From positions 80,922 through 118,514 of the forward strand of contig JAGNJW010000017.1 in assembly GCA_018000455.1 (NCBI GenBank): DNA of 37,593 bases. Reading direction: 5' to 3'. This document shows, in pieces, positions 23,034 to 29,616 of this stretch. The stretch comes from Acidobacteriota bacterium (GTDB lineage: Bacteria > Acidobacteriota > Vicinamibacteria > Vicinamibacterales > UBA2999). Every line of letters starts with the position of its first letter. The first letter of the stretch is position 1. The position numbers were made by a program, and so were the translations under genes. The notes beneath the pieces are model-generated. The model was not told the origin of the DNA, searched no databases, and worked only from the letters and a program-made list of their open reading frames with translations.

Positions 23034-23199
23034 GGCAACGGTGGTATGTATGGCAACGACGGCAACGTCGTTTGTGTAACTTACAGATTCTAAAGGAGCA
23101 GGCAGAGTTCGAATCCCACCCTCTCCGCCAACATTAAAGCCTTTCAGTGCAAGCACTTGCAGTCTGCCAATGGCTGAGCTGTACCTGTTTCGTACCTGA
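23034..23199 (+). repeat. R5: type-A left end, tRNA-Ser 3'-end copy and full right arm
   Basis: Three GGCAACG motifs (23034-23068) are followed by GTGTAA-C-TTACAG (23074-23086), again exactly 20 nt before the core. The core (23107-23130) is identical to the tRNA: GTTCGAAT then CCCACCCTCTCCGCCA. The right arm continues as TTTCAGTGCAAGCACTTGCAG, then AATGGCTGAGCTGTACC and the tandem GTACCTG-TTTC-GTACCTG (23169-23199). This is the most complete copy of the whole site. Confidence 0.87.
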
Positions 23200-23224
23200 A
23201 GCCCTGGGACCAGCGGGGATGCGG

Positions 23225-23255
23225 TTGACGGCGCCAGCCGGGTCAGTACACTGAC
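23225..23255 (+). promoter_or_regulatory. Promoter and operator of parDE
   Basis: TTGACG (23225-23230), 16-bp spacer, TACACT (23247-23252). The inverted repeat GTCAG-TACA-CTGAC (23242-23255) overlaps the -10 box. The ATG is 7 nt after the -10 box, so the transcript would be leaderless. Confidence 0.66.
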
Positions 23256-23258
23256 AAC

Positions 23259-23498
23259 ATGGAACTGCACCTTCCGCTTGAACTCGAGGGCAAGCTCGCC
23301 GCAGCGGCGAGCCGCCGAGGCGTGTCGGTCGAGGCGCTCGCCCGCGAGGCGCTCGAGCGCGCCGTGGACTTCGACGACTGGTTCCTTCGCGAGGTCGAGA
23401 CCGGCCTGGCCCAGGTCGATGCCGGCCAGACGCTGACCCACGACGCAGTGGGTGAGCGGCTGGCGAAGAAGCTGGCCGAGCACGACGCCAGACGCTGA
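23259..23498 (+). CDS. ParD/RHH-like antitoxin
   Basis: 79 aa from ATG 23259. MELHLPLELEGKLAAAASRR GVSVEALAREALERAV is a ribbon-helix-helix N-terminus (strand MELHLPLEL, then two helices). The toxin-binding tail is acidic (FLREVETGLAQVDAGQTLTH), ending in a KKLAEH helix. It overlaps the toxin start by 1 nt (TGATG). It is the first gene of the shortest complete array unit. Confidence 0.84.
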   Translation: MELHLPLELEGKLAAAASRRGVSVEALAREALERAVDFDDWFLREVETGLAQVDAGQTLTHDAVGERLAKKLAEHDARR

Positions 23499-23773
23499 TG
23501 CACCTGCGCTGGACGGAGGCGGCGGCAACCGACCTGGAACGCATCGCCGATTACCTGTTCAGCCATGCGCCAGATCGCGCGCCGCGCCTGATTCGGTCAA
23601 TCTACGAGGCTCCCGAGACGCTGTTGTCGCTCCCACACCGCGGGCGGCCGGGGAAGAAGGCTGGCACACGGGAACTGGTGCTTTCGCCCCTGCCATGGAT
23701 CGTGGTCTACACCGTGCGCGACGACGTCGTCCACGTCGTTCGCATCCTCCACGGAGCGCAACGATGGCCCTGA
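23498..23773 (+). CDS. ParE/RelE-family toxin
   Basis: 91 aa from ATG 23498: MHLRWTEAAATDLERIADYL (RelE/ParE helix 1 with the DLExIxxYL signature), RLIRSIYEAPETLLSLPHRG RPGKKAGTRELVL and IVVYTVRDDVVHVVRILHGA QRWP. This is the canonical ParE layout ending in IxHGxQxWP. It poisons gyrase or cleaves mRNA according to subfamily; which one is not determinable here. Only 35 bp separates it from the type-A end of R6. Confidence 0.88.
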   Translation: MHLRWTEAAATDLERIADYLFSHAPDRAPRLIRSIYEAPETLLSLPHRGRPGKKAGTRELVLSPLPWIVVYTVRDDVVHVVRILHGAQRWP

Positions 23774-23808
23774 CGAATGGCGTGCGACAGGGACGAATCG
23801 TGCGGACT

Positions 23809-23926
23809 GTCAGCGGGCAATGGCGGGCAATGCCCGACGGCATTCATGGCAATGGCGGCAACGCGGTTTCTGTAAGTTACAGATTCTAAAGACGCTGGAA
23901 GAGTTCGAATCCCACCCTCTCCGCCA
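23809..23926 (+). repeat. R6: type-A left end plus tRNA-Ser 3'-end copy
   Basis: GTCAGCGGGCAATGGCGGGC and the following GGCA-type motifs match the block at 20218 almost base for base, with a shorter repeat number. The palindrome is CTGTAA-G-TTACAG (23870-23882), its centre base swapped relative to R4, and the 20-nt spacing to the core is kept. The core (23903-23926) is identical to the tRNA 3' end. The right arm is essentially absent. Confidence 0.87.
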
Positions 23927-24005
23927 AATCCTCGCTTTGCTCGGCCTTGGCGGTCGGGTGGTCTTCAGGCATCGCACGCCGGCTTCCAGCCGTCGTGACT
24001 TGGCA
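23927..24005. other. Near-empty array unit between R6 and R7
   Basis: Only 79 bp separate the two tRNA-Ser fragments, with no gene and no recognisable arm motif. This is probably a unit whose cargo was deleted, or the leftover of excision between two sites. Confidence 0.6.
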
Positions 24006-24123
24006 CGAATCCCACCCTCTCAGCCATTAATAAGTCATTCCAGGTCAACAACTTGCAGTCTCTCAATGGCTGAGCTGTACCTGTTTTGTACCTGACGTCG
24101 CCACGTGGGTGGGATTTCCACCC
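24006..24123 (+). repeat. R7: tRNA-Ser 3'-end copy with full right arm
   Basis: The core (24006-24026) is CGAAT plus CCCACCCTCTCAGCCA, one mismatch from the tRNA. The right arm runs AAGTCATTCCAGGTCAACAA CTTGCAG, then AATGGCTGAGCTGTACC with GTACCTG-TTTT-GTACCTG (24065-24095). Next comes CACGTGGGTGG-GATTT-CCACCC (hairpin 24107-24123) continuing CTCTTCACCAAGG. The last part reads like a second degenerate tRNA-Ser T arm and acceptor strand. The left flank is unlike type A or B. Confidence 0.85.
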
Positions 24124-24202
24124 TCTTCACCAAGGAGTGCGGCCGGGGATCTCTACTCGCAGGGATGTCGTCGGCCAACAAGGGGCGCAGGGCAGGCGCT
24201 GA

Positions 24203-24415
24203 AGCGCCGGCCGGCGGCTCCGGACGTGGCTGCGGTTCGCCCACACCGGTGAATACTACGGACTGACCGGCCAGACCATCGCCGGCCTCGTGTCGGCCGG
24301 GGGCGCGGTACTTGTCTACACCGGTCTCGCCCTGGCGTGGCGTCGCCGGTGGGCGTGGCTGCGCCGCGCTCAAGGCAGGAACAGGGTGCGTCGACCGGAG
24401 CCAGCGACGCCATGA
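24203..24415 (+). pseudogene. PepSY-associated membrane protein, C-terminal fragment
   Basis: The frame 24203-24415 reads RLRTWLRFAHTGEYYGLTGQ, then TIAGLVSAGGAVLVYTGLAL AWRRRW. This matches the last transmembrane segment of PepSY-type iron-uptake-associated membrane proteins (FxHTGEYxGLxGQxIAGLxSxGGxxLVxTGxALAxRR). The rest of the gene is missing; the fragment starts about 80 bp after the R7 hairpin, so the cut is close to an array boundary. Confidence 0.66.
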
Positions 24416-24457
24416 CGTCCGACACCTCGACGCATCGATCAGCCGGCAAGGACCGCC

Positions 24458-24808
24458 ATGTTTAGAAAACTCGTTGGCATCTCCATGTTCGTGTCATTCG
24501 TCGCCATGTCCACCTCTGGCTTGCTGATGTTCGTGATCAATCGCACCTCATTCACGCTGCAGATGCACCCGGTGCACAAGGTGTTTGGTCTGCTGATGGT
24601 GGCTACGGCGTTGGCGCACATCACGCGGAATGCCCGCAGCCTGAAGGCTCATGTCAAGGCGCGCGCCGCCGCGATCACCGGCGCGGTGCTGGTGGCCGCA
24701 CTGGTGGGTCTCTATGCGGTGGCTGTCAGCAACTCCGTGCCACCCGACACGGCGGCAGCGCTGGACGCGCTCTCCCACAAGGCCGAGCAGGAGATGGAAG
24801 GCCAATAG
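24458..24808 (+). CDS. DUF4405-like small membrane protein
   Basis: 116 aa from ATG 24458 with AAGGA upstream. Three hydrophobic segments: GISMFVSFVAMSTSGLLMFV, VFGLLMVATALAHIT and AAITGAVLVAALVGLYAVAV. The His in HPVHKVFGLL and the His-containing ALAHITRN match the haem-b-like histidine pattern of DUF4405/cytochrome-b561-like small proteins. The neighbouring NmrA oxidoreductase starts 10 bp later, so a redox role at the membrane is plausible but inferred. Confidence 0.68.
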   Translation: MFRKLVGISMFVSFVAMSTSGLLMFVINRTSFTLQMHPVHKVFGLLMVATALAHITRNARSLKAHVKARAAAITGAVLVAALVGLYAVAVSNSVPPDTAAALDALSHKAEQEMEGQ

Positions 24809-24818
24809 GGGAGTCGCC

Positions 24819-25679
24819 ATGAGAATTGCCGTCACTGCTGCCAGCGGACAACTGGGCTCAGCCATCGTCAAGGCCGCATCGCAACTCGCCGGCGTCGACA
24901 ACGTGATCGCTGTGGCACGCACGCCCGAAAAGGCGAAGGCGCTGGGCGTGGAGGTGCGACCAGGCAGCTACGACGACCGCAGCGCGCTGGCACAAGCGTT
25001 CGCTGGCATCGACACGGTATTGCTGGTCTCGGGCATGGATGCACCAGAGCGGCGCATCATTCAGCACCGCAATGTGATCGCGGCGGCCACGGCGGCCAGG
25101 GTGCGGAAGATGGTCTACACCAGCGTGCAGGGGCCGGCGGTCAACTCAGCGTTTGCGCCTATCGTGCAGAGCAACCGCCAGACCGAAGTGGACCTGAAAG
25201 CCAGCGGTATGGATTGGGCGATCGGCCGCAATGGCATCTACATCGAGCCTGATGTCGAGTACATCAGCAAGTACATGGCCCTGGGCGAGATCGCCAACTG
25301 CGCCGGTGATGGGTTGTGTGGGTATACGACCAGACCAGAATTGGCCTACGCCTATGCGTGCATGCTGACCCAGCCCCAACACAACGGCCACACCTACAAC
25401 CTCCACGGCGAGAGGATCACGCAGGCCACACTGGCCCAATATCTGGGTGACGCGTTCGGCGTGAAGCTGCGGTATCGCTCGATGGGCGTCGAGGCTTACC
25501 GCGCAGAGCGTGTCGCCGAACTCGGCGAGTTCATGGGCAATGTCATCGCGGGCATTTACCAGGGCATTCGAGAGGGTGCATACGATGCCTCGAGCGAGTT
25601 TGATCGGGCGGCTGGACGAGTGCACCAATCGTGGCCTGACTACTTTGCCACGCTGAATCCCCGCAGGCCGGCGGAGTAG
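24819..25679 (+). CDS. NmrA-like NAD(P)-binding oxidoreductase (QorB/SDR type)
   Basis: 286 aa from ATG 24819, GGGGAG ribosome-binding site. The Rossmann start RIAVTAASGQLGSAIVKA has the GxxGxxG-type loop of atypical short-chain dehydrogenases. IDTVLLVSG, VRKMVYTSVQG and WAIGRNGIYIEP follow the NmrA/QorB pattern, with no clear YxxxK catalytic pair. It is likely a quinone reductase or redox sensor. It is co-directional and probably co-transcribed with the DUF4405 gene. GC content is visibly lower than that of the chromosomal genes at the left of the window. Confidence 0.83.
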   Translation: MRIAVTAASGQLGSAIVKAASQLAGVDNVIAVARTPEKAKALGVEVRPGSYDDRSALAQAFAGIDTVLLVSGMDAPERRIIQHRNVIAAATAARVRKMVYTSVQGPAVNSAFAPIVQSNRQTEVDLKASGMDWAIGRNGIYIEPDVEYISKYMALGEIANCAGDGLCGYTTRPELAYAYACMLTQPQHNGHTYNLHGERITQATLAQYLGDAFGVKLRYRSMGVEAYRAERVAELGEFMGNVIAGIYQGIREGAYDASSEFDRAAGRVHQSWPDYFATLNPRRPAE

Positions 25680-25806
25680 GGCCGGTCACCTCAAGAAGGT
25701 TCGTGCTCATCAGTGGCATCGAGTAGAACGCGCCGCAGGTGCTCGCGCGCCTCGACCGACATTCGGCCATGAGTGGGCCGAGCAATGGCGCGTGACGAGC
25801 ATCGGC

Positions 25807-26226
25807 CTACTTCCTGCGGCGCGGGATGGTCCAGTTCTCGATGGCGAGATTGCTCACACGCGCGAACTCGGCCGTGTTGTTCGTCACCAGGGTCAGAGCA
25901 AGCGCCCGCGCGTGCGCGGCGATGAACAGGTCATTGGCTCCGATCAAGGCACCGCGCTTCTTCAGGTTGGCGCGAATCTCCGCGTAGTGTTGGGCGGCAT
26001 CGTCCGACAGGTCGACGGCCTCGACGTAGGGCAAGAACGCCGCGAGCGCGTCGGTGTCGTGCGCCCGACGGGGTGACACCTCAACGCCGTACAGCAGTTC
26101 CGCCTTCGTGACCACCGACATGCAGACGTCGCTCACGGCGACGGCCTGCAGGCGCTTGAGCACGAGGGGATGTGAACGCTTCATGATGTAGGAGCACGTG
26201 TCTGTGTCCAACATGAAGCGCGGCAT
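25807..26226 (-). CDS. vapC: VapC toxin (PIN-domain RNase)
   Basis: 139 aa from ATG 26226: MPRFMLDTDTCSYIMKRSHP with the first PIN aspartates, MSVVTKAELLYGVEVS (conserved Glu), GALIGANDLFIAAHARALAL (GANDxxIAAHA, third acidic site) and TLVTNNTAEFARV (fourth). All active-site positions are present. It overlaps the vapB stop by 1 nt. The pair points away from R8. Confidence 0.9.
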   Translation of the reverse strand: MPRFMLDTDTCSYIMKRSHPLVLKRLQAVAVSDVCMSVVTKAELLYGVEVSPRRAHDTDALAAFLPYVEAVDLSDDAAQHYAEIRANLKKRGALIGANDLFIAAHARALALTLVTNNTAEFARVSNLAIENWTIPRRRK

Positions 26227-26453
26227 CAGAGTTCCCGTTCCTGGACTGGCAGGTCCTCAACCCCGGCCATGAAGGCGTCAGACGCCACTGGGGCCGACTC
26301 CAAGTACGACTTCCAGTCACGAGGCCGCGGAGAGAGAATGATGTCGTCACCGACCTTGCGGATCAGGACTTCATCCGTGGCGAATTGAAAGTCCTTCGGC
26401 AGACGGACGGCCTGGCTGCGATTGGTCATGAAGACCTTGGCGGTTCGGGGCAT
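26226..26453 (-). CDS. vapB: VapB antitoxin (AbrB/MazE swapped-hairpin fold)
   Basis: 75 aa from ATG 26453. MPRTAKVFMTNRSQAVRLPK DFQFATDEVLIRKVGDDIIL is the AbrB-type DNA-binding hairpin with the hallmark NRSQAVRLPK. The tail (ESAPVASDAFMAGVEDLPVQ) is the VapC-binding region. The longer in-frame reading to 26513 crosses the operator palindrome and is not preferred. It binds, by family precedent, the palindrome 25 bp upstream. Confidence 0.9.
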   Translation of the reverse strand: MPRTAKVFMTNRSQAVRLPKDFQFATDEVLIRKVGDDIILSPRPRDWKSYLESAPVASDAFMAGVEDLPVQEREL

Positions 26454-26477
26454 GTTGGAAGCCTCCGAGGCCATTAT

Positions 26478-26500
26478 GCCATATACGTCCAGTATATGGC
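26478..26500. promoter_or_regulatory. vapBC operator palindrome
   Basis: GCCATATAC-GTCCA-GTATATGGC, perfect 9-bp arms. On the minus strand a CATAAT -10-like box (26473-26478) abuts it. A one-mismatch copy sits at 17897-17919 with no vapBC attached. Confidence 0.78.
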
Positions 26501-26727
26501 GCCGCGTGCGCAATACGTGCGCTCTACCCAGGGTTTGGAGCGTTTCTAGCGGATCGTGAGGAAGTTGAATCCCCGTAAGTTCTTTGTTGGCAACAAATGT
26601 GGGATGGCGCGAATCCCACTCTCTCCGCCATCAATATGTCGTCTCAGGTCAATAGCTTGCAGTCCGTAAATGGCTGAGCTGTCACTGTTTCGCACCTGAA
26701 ACCGGCACGTCGGTGGGATTTCCACCG
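26501..26727 (+). repeat. R8: type-B left end, tRNA-Ser 3'-end copy and right arm
   Basis: The left end (26501-26609) matches the block before R3. The core (26610-26630) is CGAAT plus CCCACTCTCTCCGCCA, one mismatch. The right arm has ATGTCGTCTCAGGTCAATAG CTTGCAG, then AATGGCTGAGCTGTCACTG with a degenerate GCACCTG. The hairpin CGGTGG-GATTT-CCACCG (26711-26727) follows. Relative to R1/R7 (GGGTGG/CCACCC) the first and last stem bases changed together, keeping the pair. This is the last copy found in the window. Confidence 0.84.
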
Positions 26728-26731
26728 CCTG

Positions 26732-26914
26732 TTGACGATGATTGAGGGCGCACAGCGTCTGGACGACTTGGCAGCAGTCCCTGGCAATCGCCTGGAGGCG
26801 CTGGTTGGGAACCGGAAGGGCCAGCACAGCATTCGCGTGAGCCAGCAATACCGGATCACGTTCCGATGGGAGGGGCATGATGCGCACGACGTCTGTTGCG
26901 AGGACTACCACTGA
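26732..26914 (+). pseudogene. higB: HigB toxin lacking its N-terminus
   Basis: The open frame EGAQRLDDLAAVPGNRLEAL VGNRKGQHSIRVSQQYRITF RWE...CCEDYH aligns with residues from about 40 to the end of the intact HigB at 13831. The missing first 36-39 codons, and the promoter and operator, are replaced by the R8 right arm: the homology starts 5-15 bp after the hairpin. The translated remnant (60 aa from ATG 26732) lacks the N-terminal helices and should be inactive. Confidence 0.75.
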
Positions 26915-27215
26915 GAGCATTCCGCGTGATGCCTCCAGCCTGGGACCGGCGATTCACCCTGGCGGGATTCTGCTCGAGGAGTTCCTGCGGCCGCTGGAGA
27001 TGACCCAGGCGGCGGCGGCCAAGACGCTCGGGATGTCCACGGTGGGCTTGAATGAGCTCGCACGCGGCAGGCGCGGCGTGACCGCCGACACGGCGCTTCG
27101 GCTCGCGCAGCTCTTCAAGACGACGCCGCAGTTCTGGATGCACATGCAGGCGAACTTCGACCTGAAGGCGGCGATGGTGCGTCGGCGCGCATTGACGCTG
27201 GCAAAGAGGCAATAG
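26877..27215 (+). CDS. higA: HigA-type antitoxin, partner toxin truncated
   Basis: 112 aa from ATG 26877 (GGGAGGGG upstream; ATG 26880 is equally possible). LGPAIHPGGILLEEFLRPLE then MTQAAAAKTLGMSTVGLNEL ARGRRGVTADTALRLAQLFK and TTPQFWMHMQANFDL is a complete HigA XRE protein, clearly paralogous to the one at 14087. It overlaps the truncated higB. With the toxin broken and the original promoter gone, it may persist as an anti-addiction antitoxin against the intact HigB at 13831, or simply be decaying. Confidence 0.85.
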   Translation: MMRTTSVARTTTESIPRDASSLGPAIHPGGILLEEFLRPLEMTQAAAAKTLGMSTVGLNELARGRRGVTADTALRLAQLFKTTPQFWMHMQANFDLKAAMVRRRALTLAKRQ

Positions 27216-27470
27216 GCGGTTCCGGACCCGGCCAGAACTTGCGGCGCAGTTGTCAGCCAGCGCTCGGTTGCCTTCGGAGTGCGCGGCCGCCCGCAACCGC
27301 CTTGCTGATATTTGCCGCCATCGTAGGGAGGCCACGTCCCTGACCGGGATGATCACGACGTCGTGCTTTCGGCGCACGGGCAGCCGCTCGACTGCGGCAA
27401 GAAATTGGTGTGACGGGGATTCAGTCAGTGCTCGGCCAGGAAACGGAGAGCGAGACCGAGCGGCACGAAC

Positions 27471-27711
27471 CTTAAGTCGGTCGTGGTCCACGAACACGAA
27501 TTCCCCGGGCTCCGGCACGCGGAACTCGGGAATCGCCCCACCGCCGGGCGCGACGGCGTAAGTCGGCACCGCATTGGGTGGTCGTGCTGCCGTCGATGAC
27601 CGCGTCGAACACACCACCGGCGACGTGTGCGGCCGACACGCCGGCACCGACGTTCGCGAGGTAGACGCGGACGAGCTCGCCGGCGGTCACACGCTGGGCC
27701 TCGTGTTCCAG
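27471..27711 (-). pseudogene. Cu-nitrite reductase / multicopper oxidase C-terminal remnant
   Basis: On the minus strand, LEHEAQRVTAGELVRVYLAN VGAGVSAAHVAGGVFDAVID then, after a frameshift near 27590, TYAVAPGGGAIPEFRVPEPG EFVFVDHDRLK. The order (xxGExVRVYxxNxGxxxxxxxHVxGxxFDxV, then VxPGGxAxxEFxVxxPGxYxxVDH) matches the last cupredoxin domain of NirK-type proteins, including the late VDH copper-ligand region. The N-terminal domains are absent and the frame is broken. It lies 67 bp downstream of the catalase stop in the same direction. The 27216-27470 interval has nothing recognisable. Confidence 0.6.
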
Positions 27712-27777
27712 CCGTCTGGGCTGGCGGCCGGCGCGTCGCGCGGCCCGCCTACCTCGAGTGGACGCTCCTCCTGCTCC

Positions 27778-29256
27778 TCATCCCGCTGCGGGCGACGCCG
27801 CGCGCACTTTGTCCTCGATGCGCTGGCCGACCTTCGGATCGATCGCCTTCCAGTACTCCAGCGAACGCTCGAGCACCGGGCTGCGGACACCGTCCAGCAG
27901 GCTGCCGGCAACCTGGTCCACCAGGGCTTGCCGCTGCGCGTCGTCGAAGACGTCGCGCACCAGGAGGCCCGGCTGGGTGAAGTCGTCGTCCTCCGCGTGC
28001 AGGGTGGAGGCGCTGCGCACCATCTCGCCGTCGGCCTCCCAGCCGTCGGCCACCGGGCCGGTCTCGTCGGCCCACGGGCGGCCACCGCTGTTGGGCACGT
28101 AGACCGGCGCGTTGCCGCTGTGATGGTAGGCCATCTGGCCGTCGATCATGTAGCTGTTGACCGGCACCTTGGGCTGGTTGACCGGCAACTGGTGGAAGTT
28201 GGTGCCGATGCGGTTGCGCTGCGCATCGGCGTAGGCGAAGGCGCGGCCGAGCAGCATCTTGTCCGGCGACAGGCCGATGCCCGGCACCGTGTTGCCCGGC
28301 GAGAACGCGGCCTGCTCGATCTGGGCAAAGAAGTTCTCGGGGTTGCGATTCAAGGTCATGGTGCCGACCAGGATCAGCGGGTAGTCCTTGTGCGACCAGG
28401 TCTTGGTCAGGTCGAACGGGTTGAACCGGTAGTTCTTGGCATCCGCGTAGGGCATCACCTGCACCGACATCGCCCAGCGCGGGTGCTTGCCAGCGGCGAT
28501 GGCCTCGAACAGGTCCCGGCGATGGAAGTCGGCATCGCTGCCGGCCATGGCGGCGGCTTCGGCGTTATTGAAGAAGGCCATCCCCTGCTGGGTGTGGAAG
28601 TGGTACTTGACCCAGAACTTCTCGCCGCCCGCGTTGATCCACATGTAGGTGTGGGAACCGTAGCCGTTCATCTCGCGCCAGGTGCGCGGCAGGCCACGCT
28701 CGCCCATCAGGTAGGTCACCTGGTGGGCCGTCTCAGGGTTGCTGGACCAGAAGTCCCACTGCATGTGGTTGTCGCGCAGACCGGAATCCGGCAAGCGCTT
28801 CTGGCTGCGGATGAAGTGCGGGAACTTCATCGGGTCGCGCACGAAAAATATCGGGGTGTTGTTGCCGACCAGGTCGTAGTTGCCTTCGCCGGTATAGAAC
28901 TTCAGCGAGAAACCGCGCACGTCGCGCCAGGTATCGGGGCTGCCCGACTCCCCGGCGACGGTGGAGAAACGCGCCAGCATGTCGGTGCGCGTGCCCTTCT
29001 GGAACAGCGCCGCCTTGGTGTACGCGGAGACGTCGGCGCTGGTCTCGAACACGCCGAACGCGCCCGCACCTTTTGCGTGCGGCTGGCGCTCGGGAACCTT
29101 CTCGCGATTGAAGTGCGCCATCTGCTCGAGGAAATGCACGTCATGCAGGACGATCGGGCCATCCGCACCGATGGTCAGCGAGTTGCGGTCGCTGATTGCC
29201 GGCGCACCGGAGCTGGTGGTGGATGCGCGGGAAGACTTGTCGGCTCGAGTGGTCAT
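27778..29256 (-). CDS. katA: Monofunctional haem catalase (small-subunit, clade 3 type)
   Basis: 492 aa from ATG 29256 with AGGAG upstream. [31 protein letters not shown] gives the distal substrate arm. [29 protein letters not shown] and [14 protein letters not shown] carry the distal His/Asn region (His is in the AKGAG segment). The proximal haem ligand region is [18 protein letters not shown] ([24 protein letters not shown]). Length fits small-subunit catalases that dismute H2O2 in the cytoplasm. Upstream reading to 29448 has no catalase similarity. The close match of motifs to proteobacterial KatA-type enzymes hints at horizontal gain, not proven. Confidence 0.94.
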   Translation of the reverse strand: MTTRADKSSRASTTSSGAPAISDRNSLTIGADGPIVLHDVHFLEQMAHFNREKVPERQPHAKGAGAFGVFETSADVSAYTKAALFQKGTRTDMLARFSTVAGESGSPDTWRDVRGFSLKFYTGEGNYDLVGNNTPIFFVRDPMKFPHFIRSQKRLPDSGLRDNHMQWDFWSSNPETAHQVTYLMGERGLPRTWREMNGYGSHTYMWINAGGEKFWVKYHFHTQQGMAFFNNAEAAAMAGSDADFHRRDLFEAIAAGKHPRWAMSVQVMPYADAKNYRFNPFDLTKTWSHKDYPLILVGTMTLNRNPENFFAQIEQAAFSPGNTVPGIGLSPDKMLLGRAFAYADAQRNRIGTNFHQLPVNQPKVPVNSYMIDGQMAYHHSGNAPVYVPNSGGRPWADETGPVADGWEADGEMVRSASTLHAEDDDFTQPGLLVRDVFDDAQRQALVDQVAGSLLDGVRSPVLERSLEYWKAIDPKVGQRIEDKVRAASPAAG

Positions 29257-29616
29257 CGTGAGATCTCCTCTGCGTGAGTGGAATACAAACGGGTATGGCC
29301 GCGGGTGGACTGTCATGCCGAGCACGCTGGAGATGAAGGGGAACCGAGGCTCGGCCATCACCACGCGCAGCCCCGCGCGCGTCGATATCGCCAACGCTTC
29401 CAGTCTACTGGATCCCTCGAATCGCCTGTCCAGCGCGTGGGTGACCACCTTCCGTGAGTCCTCGGGCCGCGACGCTTCATCGCACGCTCAATTCCTCCGC
29501 GCCATCATCGAATCGGGTACATAATCCGATCCGGGCCCGACCATGGCCACGGTCAGTCCCGACCAAGGCAAACGCCGGTCGCGCAGTGATCACGCCGGAG
29601 CAATCGAAAGGTCCTG
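29257..29616. other. 360-bp spacer between catalase and cupin genes, no recognisable gene
   Basis: Divergent regulatory region for katA and the cupin gene. Open frames here continue catalase-shadow frames and carry no known motif. No clear promoter pair or operator could be identified by eye. Confidence 0.5.

Noticed and set aside
25680..25806. Short minus-strand frame (MSVEAREHLRRVLLDATDEH...) between the NmrA and vapC genes
   Set aside because: Only about 24 codons from the ATG, no family match; too little to call a gene or a fragment.
14506..26630. The seven tRNA-Ser fragments as extra tRNA genes
   Set aside because: Each contains only T-loop to CCA; no 5' half is present.
11116..26630. 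Age gradient along the array (newest unit next to the tRNA)
   Set aside because: Mismatches in the cores (R4, R7, R8) are too few and not strictly ordered; the idea is plausible but unsupported by these data alone.
11205..26727. Class of integron attC sites or a CRISPR array
   Set aside because: No attC R'/R'' consensus or integron integrase seen, and spacing is kilobases with protein genes, so not CRISPR. The repeated part is clearly tRNA-Ser.
27574..29277. 567-codon open frame antisense to the catalase
   Set aside because: Shadow frame; the catalase on the other strand has full family motifs.
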